DNA of 64,000 bases from Straminergon stramineum (GCA_963920665.1 OY987263.1:18897430-18961429), one strand, 5' to 3'. Numbered from the stretch's first letter, positions 49,101 through 61,259 are shown. Notes: generated by a model not told the origin, from the sequence alone. Numbers and translations: made by a program.

Positions 49101-52100
49101 TTATATATAGAAGTAAGTCAATCAATATAATCATATTTCAAAGTAAATGTAGCTTTCATGCATAACTAATTAACTAATAAATATTTCAACCTAGAAACCT
49201 CATCTTCTTGGATAGCTTAATTTTAATGAATAGCTCTTATCATAAGTTGATCCTAAGAGTTTTTAATTTCACTCATTGAATTTTGTTTTACATTCTTGTT
49301 GTTTCACATTTTTAAAGCTCTAGAATGGAGCACATTACAAAGTAAAAACACCAAAAAAATTCATTAAGCTACAAGGTTTTGTTGAAAATATGTTTGGATG
49401 TCATTAGTGTTTAGCAAGAACAAATAAATAAAATATAAGAGATGAATTCTTAAAAAAATTCTAGACAAATATAGGTATATTATTTAAAAACATGACTTTT
49501 TGATTAACCCCTATAAGACTAAGTGATTATTCAATATACACAAGAAATCTTCGGTGATTGTGCACAAAATTCAATTTTAGTTGGGTATTTACAAAATTTT
49601 AATTCAACATGTTTATATATCCCTCTAGAGTGAAAATATATTTTTCTTGATTGAGTGCCAAGATACAAAAATTATAATGTCTTGAATTTTTAGATAGACT
49701 AGGCAAGTGAGCAACTTAGATAGTGTGTGCAAAATTGTGCCTCTACATCCAAAATTTGGTAGATATGCATCTCATATGACATAGGATGAAAACAAGAAAA
49801 AAAACTTATACATAGTGCAAAAAACTCATTCTAAGAGGAGTTAACTTCCAAAGGTCCATGCATACAAAAAAAGAATGCCCTTACTCAACTCTAATTGTAA
49901 CTTCAAAATAACCATTTTGGATATTGGATTTAAACTAAAAAAATAAAGCTTGACAAGTTTCATTTCTATTCCATTTGAAAATTTGAAAAAATATCCAATA
50001 AATTAAAAAATTCTTGCAATTGTTACCTCTATATGTCAAAATCCTAATTATATGATATTATATGTATTTCTTTTACAAGAAAAAAATATCAAAATTTTAT
50101 GTATTAATTAAATAAAAGGATTAATTTAGCTTGATTGGAGATTTGCATAATATAGGCTGAAATTTTAATGGAAGGTGGGGATGAGTAATATCTTTCATAA
50201 TCACAAAATTTCATGACATTTGGAAATATGAGTCAAAAGTTATGGCCTAATATATTTTGTTTTTTTGGTAAGTGGGCTGATCAGGTAGATAAAAAAATGG
50301 CTTTTTTCATAAACAAAAATTTGAAATTGGTTTTTTAGAGTTTTATATAAGTGAAAAGCTCTAAATCATTCCATTTTGATCAATGAGTCAAAAGTTACGA
50401 GGAGTTTTAGTTTGTAGGCAATTATGGATTCTCTATTCTAAAATAAACTTTGAAGTCCTTTATTGTACTCAATTTTCAAATTTTTTGGAAAAAATGAAAT
50501 GATAGGATGTTGATTGTTATTACCAACATTACGACCATTGGGATTGGCATTTTTCAATTCCATATTTAAATTCTAAACAATTTAATAATTTGAATCATTC
50601 TCTAGTTCTTTCTACTTACTATTTATTTCCTATATGTTGTACAATTCCAAATGATCTGAATTTTTTCAAGCATGTAGCCCACTTCCTTTGAAAAATGAAT
50701 CCAAAGAAGCACCATCCTTTTGGACATTTTTTCATTTAAATGTAACCTTGTGAAATGTAGGTGCCCATTTTTTTGGCAAGGGCCAAAAAAATGATTTTGG
50801 TCCATTCAAACACCAACGATGCTAGCATGTGAGCCTAGAAATGAGAGCCTATGAGTCTTGAGCTTAGGTGTAAGTAAAGATTCTACAACTATTGAAGGTG
50901 TTTATAACATACATACTTATAATATGAATACCCTATAACCATGTAAGGTACTTGTAACATAGGTACCTATAATATAAATATACTATAACTATGGAAAGTG
51001 CCTATAATATAGACACCTATAATATAATTAGGCACTTATTATATAAACATCCTAGAACTATGGAAGGTGCTTATAACGTAGGTACTTACAACATCGATAC
51101 CTAAAATATGAACATCCTATAACCATAGAAGGTGCTTATAACATAGGTACTTACAACATTGATACCTATAATATAAACATCCTATAACCATGGAAGGTGC
51201 TTATAACATAGGTACTTACAACATTGATACCTATAATATAAACATCCTATAACCATAGAAGGTGCTTATAACATAGGTACCTACAACATAGACACCTATA
51301 ATTATAAACATCTTATAACTATAGAAGGTACATATAATATAGGTATTAATAACATAGGAGCCTAGGCTCCTAAGCTCATGGGCTCAAGAGCTTAGGTTCA
51401 CATGCTAGCAACAGTGATTCAAACATTGATATCTTGCAAAGTTGCAATCTACTAGGTGGAAATTTCTGAATTTTTTTTCACATCTTCTCAGATCAATATA
51501 CTACAAGATCCTATGGTTATATGTGTCCAATTTTTTTTTTCTTCTAAAATTTGTACTTGCACTAGAAATGGTAGTTTAGAAGTATTTGGGGTGAAAACTT
51601 AGTCAAAAGCCTATAGGGGTTAAAGGTCATTGGCAAGGGTGTTTTAGATGTGAAATATAAAGTAATGAATTGATATATCTTCACATCAATCTCCATTACA
51701 AATTTTAATTCTTGAAAAGAATTAAAATTAATTTGATTGATTTTGCTATACATACTATTGTATTTTCATTCTTTTTTTCAAAAATTTATGACAAATGGCA
51801 ATTTTTTCATGATACAAATTGAAGTTTTTAACTATAATAGACAATCTATAGTATCATATATTAAAAATATTATGTATTGAAAATAAAAAATTGACATTTG
51901 AATACAATTTAAGAGTCTAAATTTAGCTCAAACATGTTGTTTGACCATTTTGCAGTGGATTCATTTTTGAGGGGTTTGTGTTTGATGACATTATTGAAGG
52001 TCATAAAAACCTTCTTCTAACTTCAAATATTATAATTTTTCAATTTGTATGGCCAAAGTTTCTAAAAAATTTCCACACAATCCCATATACAATTTGTCAA

Positions 52101-54873
52101 ATTTAAATGGTTGAATTTTGGAAAAAATTCATTTTTTCTTGAGTATCCTAGAAAATATCAATTTAAGATGATTTCTGTCCCAAATGTGCCTCAATCCTTT
52201 AGAGGTGAAGAAGTCATTTTCAGAAATTACTTCAACAAGGACATAATATTGAAGTATTCAAAATTCAACTTGTTTTGAACTTTTTCTCAAACTCATATAC
52301 CAACTTTCATTAAAAAGTCATTACTTTTTTTTTCAATTTGAAATTATTCTTTATATAAATGTAGTTTGAATATTGTAAATAAATCTTGCATTTTCAAATT
52401 GTACAAACATCATTAGTAAACTTTGCATTTTCAAAATTTGAAGAATATCAAATTCATTTCAGGATTTTGAATGAATCAGATTTATAAGGGGGGGTTTAGG
52501 CTTTTATCATGGCACTAAAAAAGAAATTGTGCCTTCGAAAACAAATTTTGAAAAAATGAAAATTAAAGATGAACATTCAAGTATATAAAAATGAAAACAG
52601 AAAACAATCACAATATGTACAATCTTACCGAAAGACCATGCCTTGAAAGCAATGAGAGAAAAGTTCTGCTACATGAATTGATAATGATAACCATATATCA
52701 CGAGTGATCTGAAAAATAAAAATCATTATTTATATACTTTTCAAGGCCTATTTATTGAATCTAAACATCATCAAATTGATTCATAATGTCAATTACAAAA
52801 CAACCAATAAAATATCTTCAAATGCTTACATTTATTTTCCTATGATATTCAACTTAACTTTATTATGAAAAATATAAAATATAACTGTAATTTCTAAAAA
52901 TCTTGCCATAGTTATTGGTATTTGACAATGTAGTGGTGTTGACTTCATATCACTAAATGATGTTGAAAAATACATTTTTCGTCCAATATTTGATGTGTCA
53001 CTTGCCCTAAATTTGTTTTAAAATTAATATAAACTTCAAATTTAGATAGTGTTGATTCAATTATCAAACTAAAACTACAATATGTAAAACCTATGATTAA
53101 TATTCCTCAAGGCATTTAAAGTAAATTCGTATATACATTAGATTGTTTGGAATTACTTAGTAAGGCATTAAATGTTTTGATTTTTTTATTCAAAATTTTA
53201 TTATGAGAATCATTTCTATTCATTTCTAAAGATCAATTAGGTAACAATTTTTTTTCTCTGATATTCTAAAAAATATGCAATATTGTACACAATTTGGATT
53301 ATTTATGAGAGTTTTAAATTTTATAAATTTCAAATATACAAAAATAGAATATTTTATAGATATTAGTATATATGATAAAATTTAATACTAGTAATTAAAC
53401 TCTTAAAAGCACTAGATATTCAAATATTTTTATTTATAAAAATAAACATTTAAAAAAATGAAAACGAATGTAACCTAAAATATATACCTTAATTCAAATG
53501 CAAATGGTTGACCTTCAGGTACAAATATTTGGAAGACTATAAATGGTTGTAGCAAGTGTAAACCTATTTGTCCAATAATGTAAAAAATCCCAAAGAATCA
53601 AATGTTGTATTACAAATATGATAATATATTATTTAGAATTCTATAAAAAAAAATATTCAAGAAGAAATAATCTATAGGTTTTAAACAAAACCTGGTTTAT
53701 CATGTTTGGGAAGCTGAATCCTTGAAAATGGTTTACCATTTATGTTATATACATAAGTCTTTACAGATTTATCGTATAACTATCAACAAATGAAGATTTT
53801 TTTTCTTTTAGTAAAACATCTTAATCAATTATTACTACATTTGATATAAAAAGAAATATTTTAGAAGATCCTAAAGCTTATGATATAATATTTATTAATA
53901 AAAAAAAGGAAATGACAACAATTAGATTGTAATTTCAATGAATATGAAAATTTTGATCATTTTTATTCTTTGTAAAATATTAGAATAATAATTCATTTCA
54001 GAAGGTGATTTTATTACAAACTTTTTGAATACCCTTTCCGCAAACTTTACAATCTCCCGTTGGATTGCTCCCCTTTGAAAAATAATAAGATATCAACATA
54101 AACTTAGCATAAATTCATCATTGAAACTAAATATTTTTTCCATTTAATATTTTATAATATTAATATTTTTTATCATAAAATATTCTAAGATATTTAAAAA
54201 CAAATTTAACTATCATAGATCATAAATTAAATATGATGTTTATCATAACCAATTTTCTTAAAACATCATGTCAAATTCTTTGAAGCTATTATAATTGTTT
54301 GAAAACATCTTTGGATCTACTAAAATAAGCATCTTATAAAATTAGGATCTTAATTTTGATAAATTACATTAATTCAGATTTTGTATGAATTTTGTACAAA
54401 CATAAAACCAATCAATTTTGTTATGATATTAATTGTAATCATATTATCATAAATGGAAGTAAAGGAAAATATAATTGATTGAAATACCATTCATTTAGCT
54501 ATGTTTAAATCAATCAAGTCAAAGAAATGTAAATTAGAATAACTTTTGACAATTGAATAATAGTATAAAAACTCTTAGCAATTTATAAATTGTTGAGTTT
54601 GAGACATGCATTCTAATTAAAACACTTGTCTACTTTATATAATATAATAATTGTTGTCATATGAATCAAAGAAACTAGATCAAGGATAAAATAGACAAAC
54701 ACACAAAAAATGAAATCTTTAATAAAATTTGGACGATGATTTTGCCATGGATTGTATATGAGAGTTTATGTTTTCAATTTGAATGGTTAAAATTGGAATT
54801 GTACTTGGGTAGTGAAGACATTGAATGATATACCACCTTGGTATTGAGCAATTCGATTTACTCCCAAAGACAT
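46132..54873 (-). CDS. CFAP20DC: CFAP20DC-like protein (CFA20 domain, ciliary)
   Basis: The CFA20-domain protein is expected in cilia and, in plants, in swimming sperm. Exons (minus): 54873-54805, 54072-54022, 53779-53692, 53563-53488, 53006-52907, 52708-52629, 48998-48772, 48657-48596, 48152-46722, 46296-46132. All early junctions keep frame. About 190 N-terminal residues align by eye with animal CFAP20DC: YQGG...NP, YDKSVKTYV, SRIQLPK, VFQIFVPEGQPF, STPLHCQIPITM, ITRDIWLSLSIHV, CKLRKVF, VAFGSR. The rest is Asn/Ser/acidic-rich and disordered. Intron 5 uses a GC donor (ATG|GCAAGA). In exon 9 an in-frame TAA (47123-47121) interrupts a frame open for 138 more codons; either the protein ends there (594 aa), a 93-bp intron (GTAACA...ATGAAG, both phase 0) removes it, or it is a nonsense mutation. 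The last two exons are the least certain. Intron 6 (3.6 kb) is full of transposons. Confidence 0.8.
50813..51416. mobile_element. 604-bp TIR element with 7-9 bp target duplication
   Basis: The ends are inverted copies of GCTAGCATGTGARCCTA, with further inverted similarity for about 40 bases. ATTCAAACA flanks it on both sides (50804-50812 and 51417-51425). A 9-bp duplication suggests a Mutator-like element; 8 bp (hAT) cannot be excluded because the edge is ambiguous. The interior is a minisatellite. Confidence 0.65.
50890..51350. repeat. 65-bp minisatellite filling the TIR element
   Basis: The unit begins GAAGGTGCTTATAACATAGG. Copies start at 51063, 51128, 51193 and 51258, spaced exactly 65 bases, nearly identical; more diverged and shorter copies lie on both sides. 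It is not a CRISPR: the repeats abut with no spacers and the host is a plant. Confidence 0.85.
52140..52206. mobile_element. Isolated TTAA-family terminus in intron 6
   Basis: Reverse-complemented, it reads CTCTAAAGGATTGAGGCACA, matching the ends at 11449 and 28685, but the flanking TTAA has decayed to TTCA. No partner end was found nearby. Confidence 0.45.
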
Positions 54874-57623
54874 CTTTGAAATTCAAAAATTGAGAAAGCT
54901 TAGAATCAAATATTTAAGAAGCTTTAAAATTCAAGGAAAAATAACTTTCTAACAAAAAGAAGCTCCAACTTGATAAATATTTACTTTTCTTTGAGGGAAT
55001 TTTTTCTAATGTTCAACATTGCCATAATCTTAAAATGTTATTTCTATATTCAATAATTTTCCATTTGTATCAAAGTTTTGTTGTGCTATTCTAAACTATA
55101 TTAAGAAGTAGATTCAAATGTTTTTTTGTTTTTTTTTTATCAAAGTCAAATCTTTAAAGTATCTTCTTAAGATACTCAAGTTATTAATTCCAAAATAGGC
55201 AAGGTATTATTTTGGTTATAGCAAAATAAATTTATTTCTATAGAAAATAAAGATTATACTTTTAAATTTTGGCCGCCTTGCTATTATTCATAAAGATTTA
55301 CATCAATTACTAATGTCTTAGAGAATTTTATAGAATTTCTTCATAGAATTCTTTGAACATAGTTTTGAGTTTAGGGGGGAACTATTTACCAATCAAGAAG
55401 ATTTTTTGTGATTCAAAAACTTCCATATCTTCCAAAAATTTAAATATCTTACAATTATGAAAATAGAAACAAAATGCATGGCTTTAAATTCAACATTAAA
55501 TAAAACTGGAGAATATTGGTACAATATTATCTTTGTATTTTTAGTTAAATCATTAATAATTAGTATAAAATTTAGCTTAAAGCATATAGGATAATTGAAT
55601 TTACAGTGAACTGTGCCTTGGTTTTTATGTTGTAATGCACTATTTTTCACTAGTTCCTTAAGAATTTCAAATTTTTGAATCATCACCTATTAAAATGTAA
55701 ACTACTATTGTTGAAATAATTTTTTAAAATATCAATAGATATCTTATCAATTTTTATAAAAAGTTGAAAAGTTGAAAAGATCATTTTTCATAGTTTATAT
55801 GTATGAGGCATTTTGTAAAATAATAAGTCTTACACAAGGTCTCATTGCTCCAAAGTTAAAAGAAGTCAAAGCAATCTATTGGAAGTAGAATGTGGATCAA
55901 TAAAGAAGTACTTGAACAAGAGTTGAAGTATTGTTGACAACAAAGCTTTATTACTATTATATAAGGGTTGGTTCTCAGTGTATCCCAAGTCCTAATTTTA
56001 CAAGTCTCAATTTGAGGCCAAATTCTAATTTTGTTGGATTGTTCAAGGGCAAGAAAAAGTATTATGTATAGGATTTGCAACTCTATAATTTTGTAAAGAC
56101 CAAAGTCCCATTTTTTAATTCCAAGTTTTGTCATGTATAGTATTCTATGGAAGAGATAGGTCAAACATGGGTCAAAAAGCCAAAAATCCTATTTGGAGGC
56201 ACTTTAAGAATAGACTCTAGAATTAATATATTAGAAATTAGTCTATAATGATATCTTGATTTGGTGTTATTTTTCTCTTAATATGAACAAAATGATAGTT
56301 GGGACTTTGAACAAGAGTTAGGTTTTGGCCAAATAGAATTCCAACTCTTATTCTACAAAAATTTTGTATGGTTTCTATTTCTTTTTGTATGTTTTTGAGT
56401 GTGCATTTATCTCATTTTGCTAGGCTAATTATTAGCTTTGTGTCCAAATTGGCAATTTTGGATGTTATTTGGCCATTTGGAGGTTGCCTTTGAGGCATTT
56501 TACTTGTCAAATTAGGGATGGTGAGGTGGTAGGTGTGCCAATTAGGAAAGTCAAAAGTGCCAAGTTAGAGCTAGTGGGTTGATTGTTGGTATGTGGTTCT
56601 AAGTAGGTAGTTGCTTTCGCGGTTTAAATTCCAATTAGGTTTCCATTTGATAACCACTCGAGTATTTCCTATTAAGTTGATGGGATTTCATTTTGTTGCC
56701 ACCCTCTTTGAAAGAACTAAGTGTGTGTTCCAGCCTTGAGTTTGGCTATGTATTTTCTTTTGTTTGTGAAGTGATAGTGATGGAGTGAGAAGAAGACAAT
56801 GGAAGTATTTTTGAATAATTCCGATGTGGAGTTTGGTGATGGATTTTGAATAATTAAAATGTTAGTTGGAGTGAGAGATGGTGTATCCAAGTTGGTGAGA
56901 TGTTGTGAGGTGGTGGGCTTAATGTTAAATAAACTATGAAAGTGTAACGATGATTTGTTCTCCAATTTGGAATTAATAGGATGAAAATTACATGCCTAAT
57001 TGGTGCTCAATGTTGTGTTATAAGAGTGGTGAGTGTTGTTAAGTAATTTGGATGTGAGTTAATTGAAAATCATGGAATATGAATCTCAATCATTGTGTAT
57101 TAAGTTGGTTGATTTTAAGTTGCAAATCCCAATTGGAGTTTGAAGTGTTGTTGTAGTCTATGGTGATTATTGATATTTTCCAAGTTGGGAGATTATGTTT
57201 ATTTGGGATCATTGAACAATTGAGTTGGAAATAGAACCCTAATTGGAAGTAGAAGTCAAACATCAATTTTTTTTATTGATTTCAAATTCCCATTAAGGCC
57301 ATATTTGTTATATTGAGACTTTTCGTAGATTTTGAGATAGAATGCTAGTTATTGGAAAATTTATTTTAAAAATTAGGAATTGAAACCAAAAATAAATAAT
57401 GCTCAAATAGTGATCCTATAATGAAATTCTAAAAGTTGGTGTTGTTACCTATTTATAAAAAAATACCAGTAAAGAGATAAAATGGTTTATCCTCGAATCA
57501 AGGATAAAATTGAGACTACGAAAGGTCTCAATATAACGAATATGGCCTTCCATTGACAAGCCTCCCTTGCTTCAAACTTATTATACTAAAGGGTAATTTC
57601 CTAGAGGCTTGGTTCAAACTTAT
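54874..57623. other. Upstream region of the CFAP20DC-like gene; spacer
   Basis: The promoter should lie just above 54873, but I cannot point to a box. Minus ORFs of 82-102 codons at 55393-56965 have no recognisable domain. No terminal repeats were noticed. Confidence 0.4.
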
Positions 57624-58228
57624 CACTACAAGAAACTCGGGGTAAATGTGACTACAAAATGTGACTGTTTGGAAGTCATTCCGGACAACTATGACTAGTA
57701 AATGACTCGGGGCCCTAGAATCATAGTGGACAAGTCATTTAAATGTGACTAACAATTGTATTATCACCATCCACTTTTGACATGGATGAAAAAAGGATAA
57801 GAGGGTCTACGTGGTTGACTAGCTAGTGAGGTGGACATGAATTTTTTTGGGAAAGGTCGGGTAGCTATCCATTTTTAGAGGACATTTTATTGATGTGGAC
57901 ATGTTAGAGTCACATCAAAGTCATGTGAGGGTCACGCTAGAATCATGTTAGAGTCTTCGTGTCAGGGTCGTGTCGTAGTCACGACAAAGTTGTATTAGCA
58001 TTGTGTCAGATTCTTGTTAGAGTCATGTTATTGTTAGGGTTGTGTTGTAGTCACGACAAAGTTGTATTAGGATTGTGTCAGATTCTTGTCAAAGCCACGT
58101 CAGTGTCATGTTTAAGTCATTGTGAAGTCATTGTGAAGTCAATATGTAGTCATTTTGAAGTTGTGATGTAGTCTTTGTGCCATCCAAATGGATTGACACA
58201 TGGCAAGTCATTTTGTAATCATTCTTAA

Positions 58229-59189
58229 CCCCTCACCGCCGAAGACCCCAATGGCTCTAAAAGCAACATTCCTTATGAAGTGTTATAAATGTAAATTTGA
58301 ATAAGTTATAGAGATCTCAACCATGCGATCTTGTAGTGCACTCGTTGTAGATGGCTTGCAAAAAATTTGGTGTCATTTGATTGCATAGATTGAAAGATTA
58401 TAATGTTTAAGTATTGAAAAAGGATGCTAAAATTTTCCCAAAAATACATTTGGAGGCAAAATTTGGTTTCTAAATCTACTCAAATGAAGAAACTTTAAAC
58501 TAATAAGTGATTCAAAATCAGCATACAAACACATTGATGAAAAAAATATCATTTAATTGACACATTGTATCTACAAAATGGCTTTGAAATGTCAAAAACA
58601 TAGCAAGAAAAGTTGAAAGAAAACCCATCTAAGGCTGAACTTCCTTCTACTAAAATGCTTCTCAGTCACTCATAACTTCCTAGATGAATATGAAATTTTC
58701 TACACATAAACTAGACAAGTATGTGCAACTTTTCAATTTTTATTTATTGGAAACAAACATTGTATGAAGAAGAAACAAGCCGCCAAAGTTCACTCTAATT
58801 CAAAAATGTCGGGATTTTGAACTTCGAATGCCTCCCAAACATTCAAAACAACTTGGATTGGCATGAAAATTCTACCACAATAACTAGACTTTAAGGGAAA
58901 CACATCCCAACAAATTTGATTGAAAACGAACATTCTATGAAAGAGATACAAGCCCCCGAAGTTGCAGCCATCAAATGCAGTTTGGTGAACTTAAATTGAA
59001 CTTGTGAACTTCAATTGGCTTCCAAAAATTCAGTACATCTTGGATTGATCTGAAAATTTTACCACACAAACTAGAAGAAAGAGTGCAACTTTTCCAATAA
59101 TTTTTATTGGATTTGAAAATTTGATGCAAAAGTTATAGGACTTTGAATTTGACATGAGGACACTTTTCGTCCCCTTCGGCAGTGAGGGG
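58229..59189. mobile_element. TTAA-flanked TIR element, copy 7 (961 bp), nested in CACTA
   Basis: TTAA at 58225-58228 and 59190-59193 flank near-perfect 16-bp ends CCCCTCACCGCCGAAG and CCCCTCACTGCCGAAG. The inner sequence (GCGATCTTGTAGTGCACT, ATTGAAAGATTATAATG) links it to the other copies, so this is a subfamily with a different terminal motif. Confidence 0.75.
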
Positions 59190-59284
59190 TTAAGTGATGT
59201 GGATTTAGGATTTAGGTCATTCTCCAAGGTTGTTCAAAATTCCATGGTGATACACCACACAAAATATTCCACACAATATACCAT

Positions 59285-59506
59285 CACTACAAGAGAAAGG
59301 GGTATTTTAAGCAAGTTTTTAAGTATAGTCTTAGACATAAGATTTTAAGTAATGACTTTTAAGGAGATTTTTAGTAAAAATTTATTAGAAATACATGTGT
59401 TTTTAGTAAAATTCTATTGAAAATCTCCTTAAAGATCATTACTTAAAATCTTATGTCTAAGACTATACTTTAAAACTTGTTTAAAACACCCCTCTCTCTT
59501 GTAGTG
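59285..59506. mobile_element. 222-bp CACTA foldback MITE with CAT duplication
   Basis: Almost the whole element is one palindrome with arms of about 100 bases, starting CACTACAAGAGA. CAT flanks it on each side (59282-59284 and 59507-59509). It is inserted inside the larger CACTA element. Confidence 0.85.
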
Positions 59507-60094
59507 CATATACAATACACCATATATCAAATTTGGCATATGTGTTGCATGGCTTCCACAGCCATTTAGTGTGTGAGTTTAAAGAGGTGAAATGACAAGC
59601 CATTTGTAGAAGTGGGGTAGTAGGAGGCAAGACAAACTATGTGGGATATGTGAAATGTAGGAATTGTGTTACAAGTAATATTTCAGACCTCATTGAGGCA
59701 TAGTAGATTAACATTTTTCAAAAAACTTTGAACTTATAAAAATTGGTAAATCAATCTCACTTTCAACCCCAAAAATTTGTTTTAGATTTCAATTCTTAAC
59801 ACAAAAGTTATAGAAAAATTTGCATACACCACGATGTTTAAGGAGGTTGTATTCAAATCTAGCTACATAGTAGTGTAGAAGATGTGCAAAATTCATATCT
59901 TAGTTGTTCTTAAAGTAAATTACTGCATCACAACTTGAAAGTCATTGAGTTGGAGTCATGATAAAGTCATACTATAGGGTTGCATCCTACCTTTGTTGTA
60001 TCCACTCTAATTGAAAATTGAACTCTTTGTCCGCTTTAATACTAGCATGTTTGGCTCAAGGGGTTTGTTTCATGGGTGTTTTTTTGGGGTGTAG

Positions 60095-60415
60095 CTAGTA
60101 GACACAAAGTTTTTAATTGTAAACTTCCGTCACAAACTACCTCGTATGGTTGAGCCCTTCATTTTCCCTAGCCAAGCCACACAAGTGTTCTTCTTGGATG
60201 TTGAAGGTAGACTTGGTTGGAAGGTTGTACTCTACAAAGAGGCAAGAACACACTGGGAGGTAGTAGACACCCTAGACACCTTCATCAACACTATAGTGGA
60301 GACTGTAAGGCTAACAACTCGCCAAAGGTTGCCAACTCCGTCCGAGATTGAAAACCTAGCCAAGGCCATAGAATTGTTAGTGGAGAAGAACCTACTAGCA
60401 TTGGAGGAGTACTAG
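60095..60415 (+). pseudogene. CACTA coding relic (DUF4216-like C-terminus)
   Basis: A 106-codon open stretch reads DTKFLIVNFRHKLPR, then EPFIFPSQATQVFF and GWKVVLYKEAR, the DUF4216 pattern (VNF...PF-SQA-QVF...GW-VVL) found after the transposase in plant CACTA elements, and ends ALEEY then stop. The upstream part of DUF4216 and all of the transposase are missing. An ATG at 60146 exists but the homology begins earlier, so this is a remnant. Confidence 0.65.
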
Positions 60416-61029
60416 ATGCCATGCATGGTCGGTGTTCATAGCTTGTTGATGGTCTCTATGCAGTCATTGTCAGTCACCACATGTGGTAACATAGAAAGGT
60501 ATGCCAACATGTAATGAATTTTGAATCTAACATTGACAACGACGTGCTCTATAGTTGCCTCAAAAGTCCTACTTGTATTTATTGTTGACCCTAAACCATC
60601 ATCTTTTTTTCACTACAACCGCATTCCTATAATGAATACAGGTAGGCCTTACCCAAGTGGTCAAAGGCCTAAAAACTATCAAATTTCTAAAACCGTCTAC
60701 CAATTGCACAGAAGTTAAGTCATGTCCTTATTGCACTACATTGCAAGGTTAGCCTACAATCTTACTAGAATGTGGATGTAGAAGTCACCTCAGATTAGGC
60801 GCAATCGCGACCCAGGTGACCTCCAAGCCGCTAATGTGGAGGAAGGTGCATTCCTTTCCAAATCAATAGTGCGCCAATTTCCTCCATTGTTGTTTAGTTC
60901 CTTCCTAGTCACTTTTCACTCTTGGCACAATGAACAATAGTCACATCCTATGATTGTGCAGTCATTTTCGGTGACTATGTTTGCCATGTTGGCTACCCTA
61001 TTTGAAGCGCCATTCTATGGATAGTACTA

Positions 61030-61075
61030 CACTAGAAGAAAACAATGTTGATATCAATATTGTTTTCTTCTAGTG
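61030..61075. mobile_element. 46-bp CACTA micro-palindrome with CTA duplication
   Basis: The two 23-base halves are inverted copies with one mismatch, starting CACTAGAAGAAAACAAT. CTA flanks it at 61027-61029 and 61076-61078. It is essentially two terminal repeats with no interior. Confidence 0.7.
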
Positions 61076-61259
61076 CTATCAACGAAAAAGTACAGATGAA
61101 AGTGTGAAATTGTCCCGTCTTCATCTTAGAGTTGTAGCAACGACTACGAAATGACTCAAATGCTTTGACTGTTTGGAAAATGGTGCAATTATAAAATCAT
61201 GAGTCATTTTTAAGTCAAACTGGACACCTAGTCATAAAAGTGGCCCATTTCTTATAGTG

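Larger units (their letters stand above)
49508..51619. mobile_element. TTAA-flanked element, copy 6, inside CFAP20DC-like intron 6
   Basis: TTAA at 49504-49507 and 51620-51623 flank ends CCCCTATAAGACTAAG and (reverse-complemented right end) CCCCTATAGGCTTTTGAC. The left 300 bases match the left end of 4591-6851; the right half matches 3226-4173. It may be two fused copies. A second element lies inside at 50813-51416. Confidence 0.65.
57624..61259 (+). mobile_element. CACTA (En/Spm-type) element, 3.6 kb, decayed
   Basis: The left end is CACTACAAGAAAC and the reverse-complemented right end CACTATAAGAAAT, the classic superfamily TIR. Many short subterminal motifs of the AGTCATTTTG/AGTCACGAC kind lie near the left end (57640-58200, including a 72-bp direct repeat) and right end (61140-61250), as expected for transposase-binding repeats. 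The flanking triplets differ (TAT and TGG), so the target duplication is lost or the ends come from different copies. A DUF4216-like coding relic remains at 60095-60415. Three other elements are nested inside. Confidence 0.7.

Noticed and set aside
50890..51350. CRISPR-like array
   Set aside because: Units are contiguous 65-bp repeats without spacers, and the organism is a plant.
57959..58171. 70-codon Cys/Ser/Leu-rich + ORF
   Set aside because: It is a translation of CACTA subterminal repeats.
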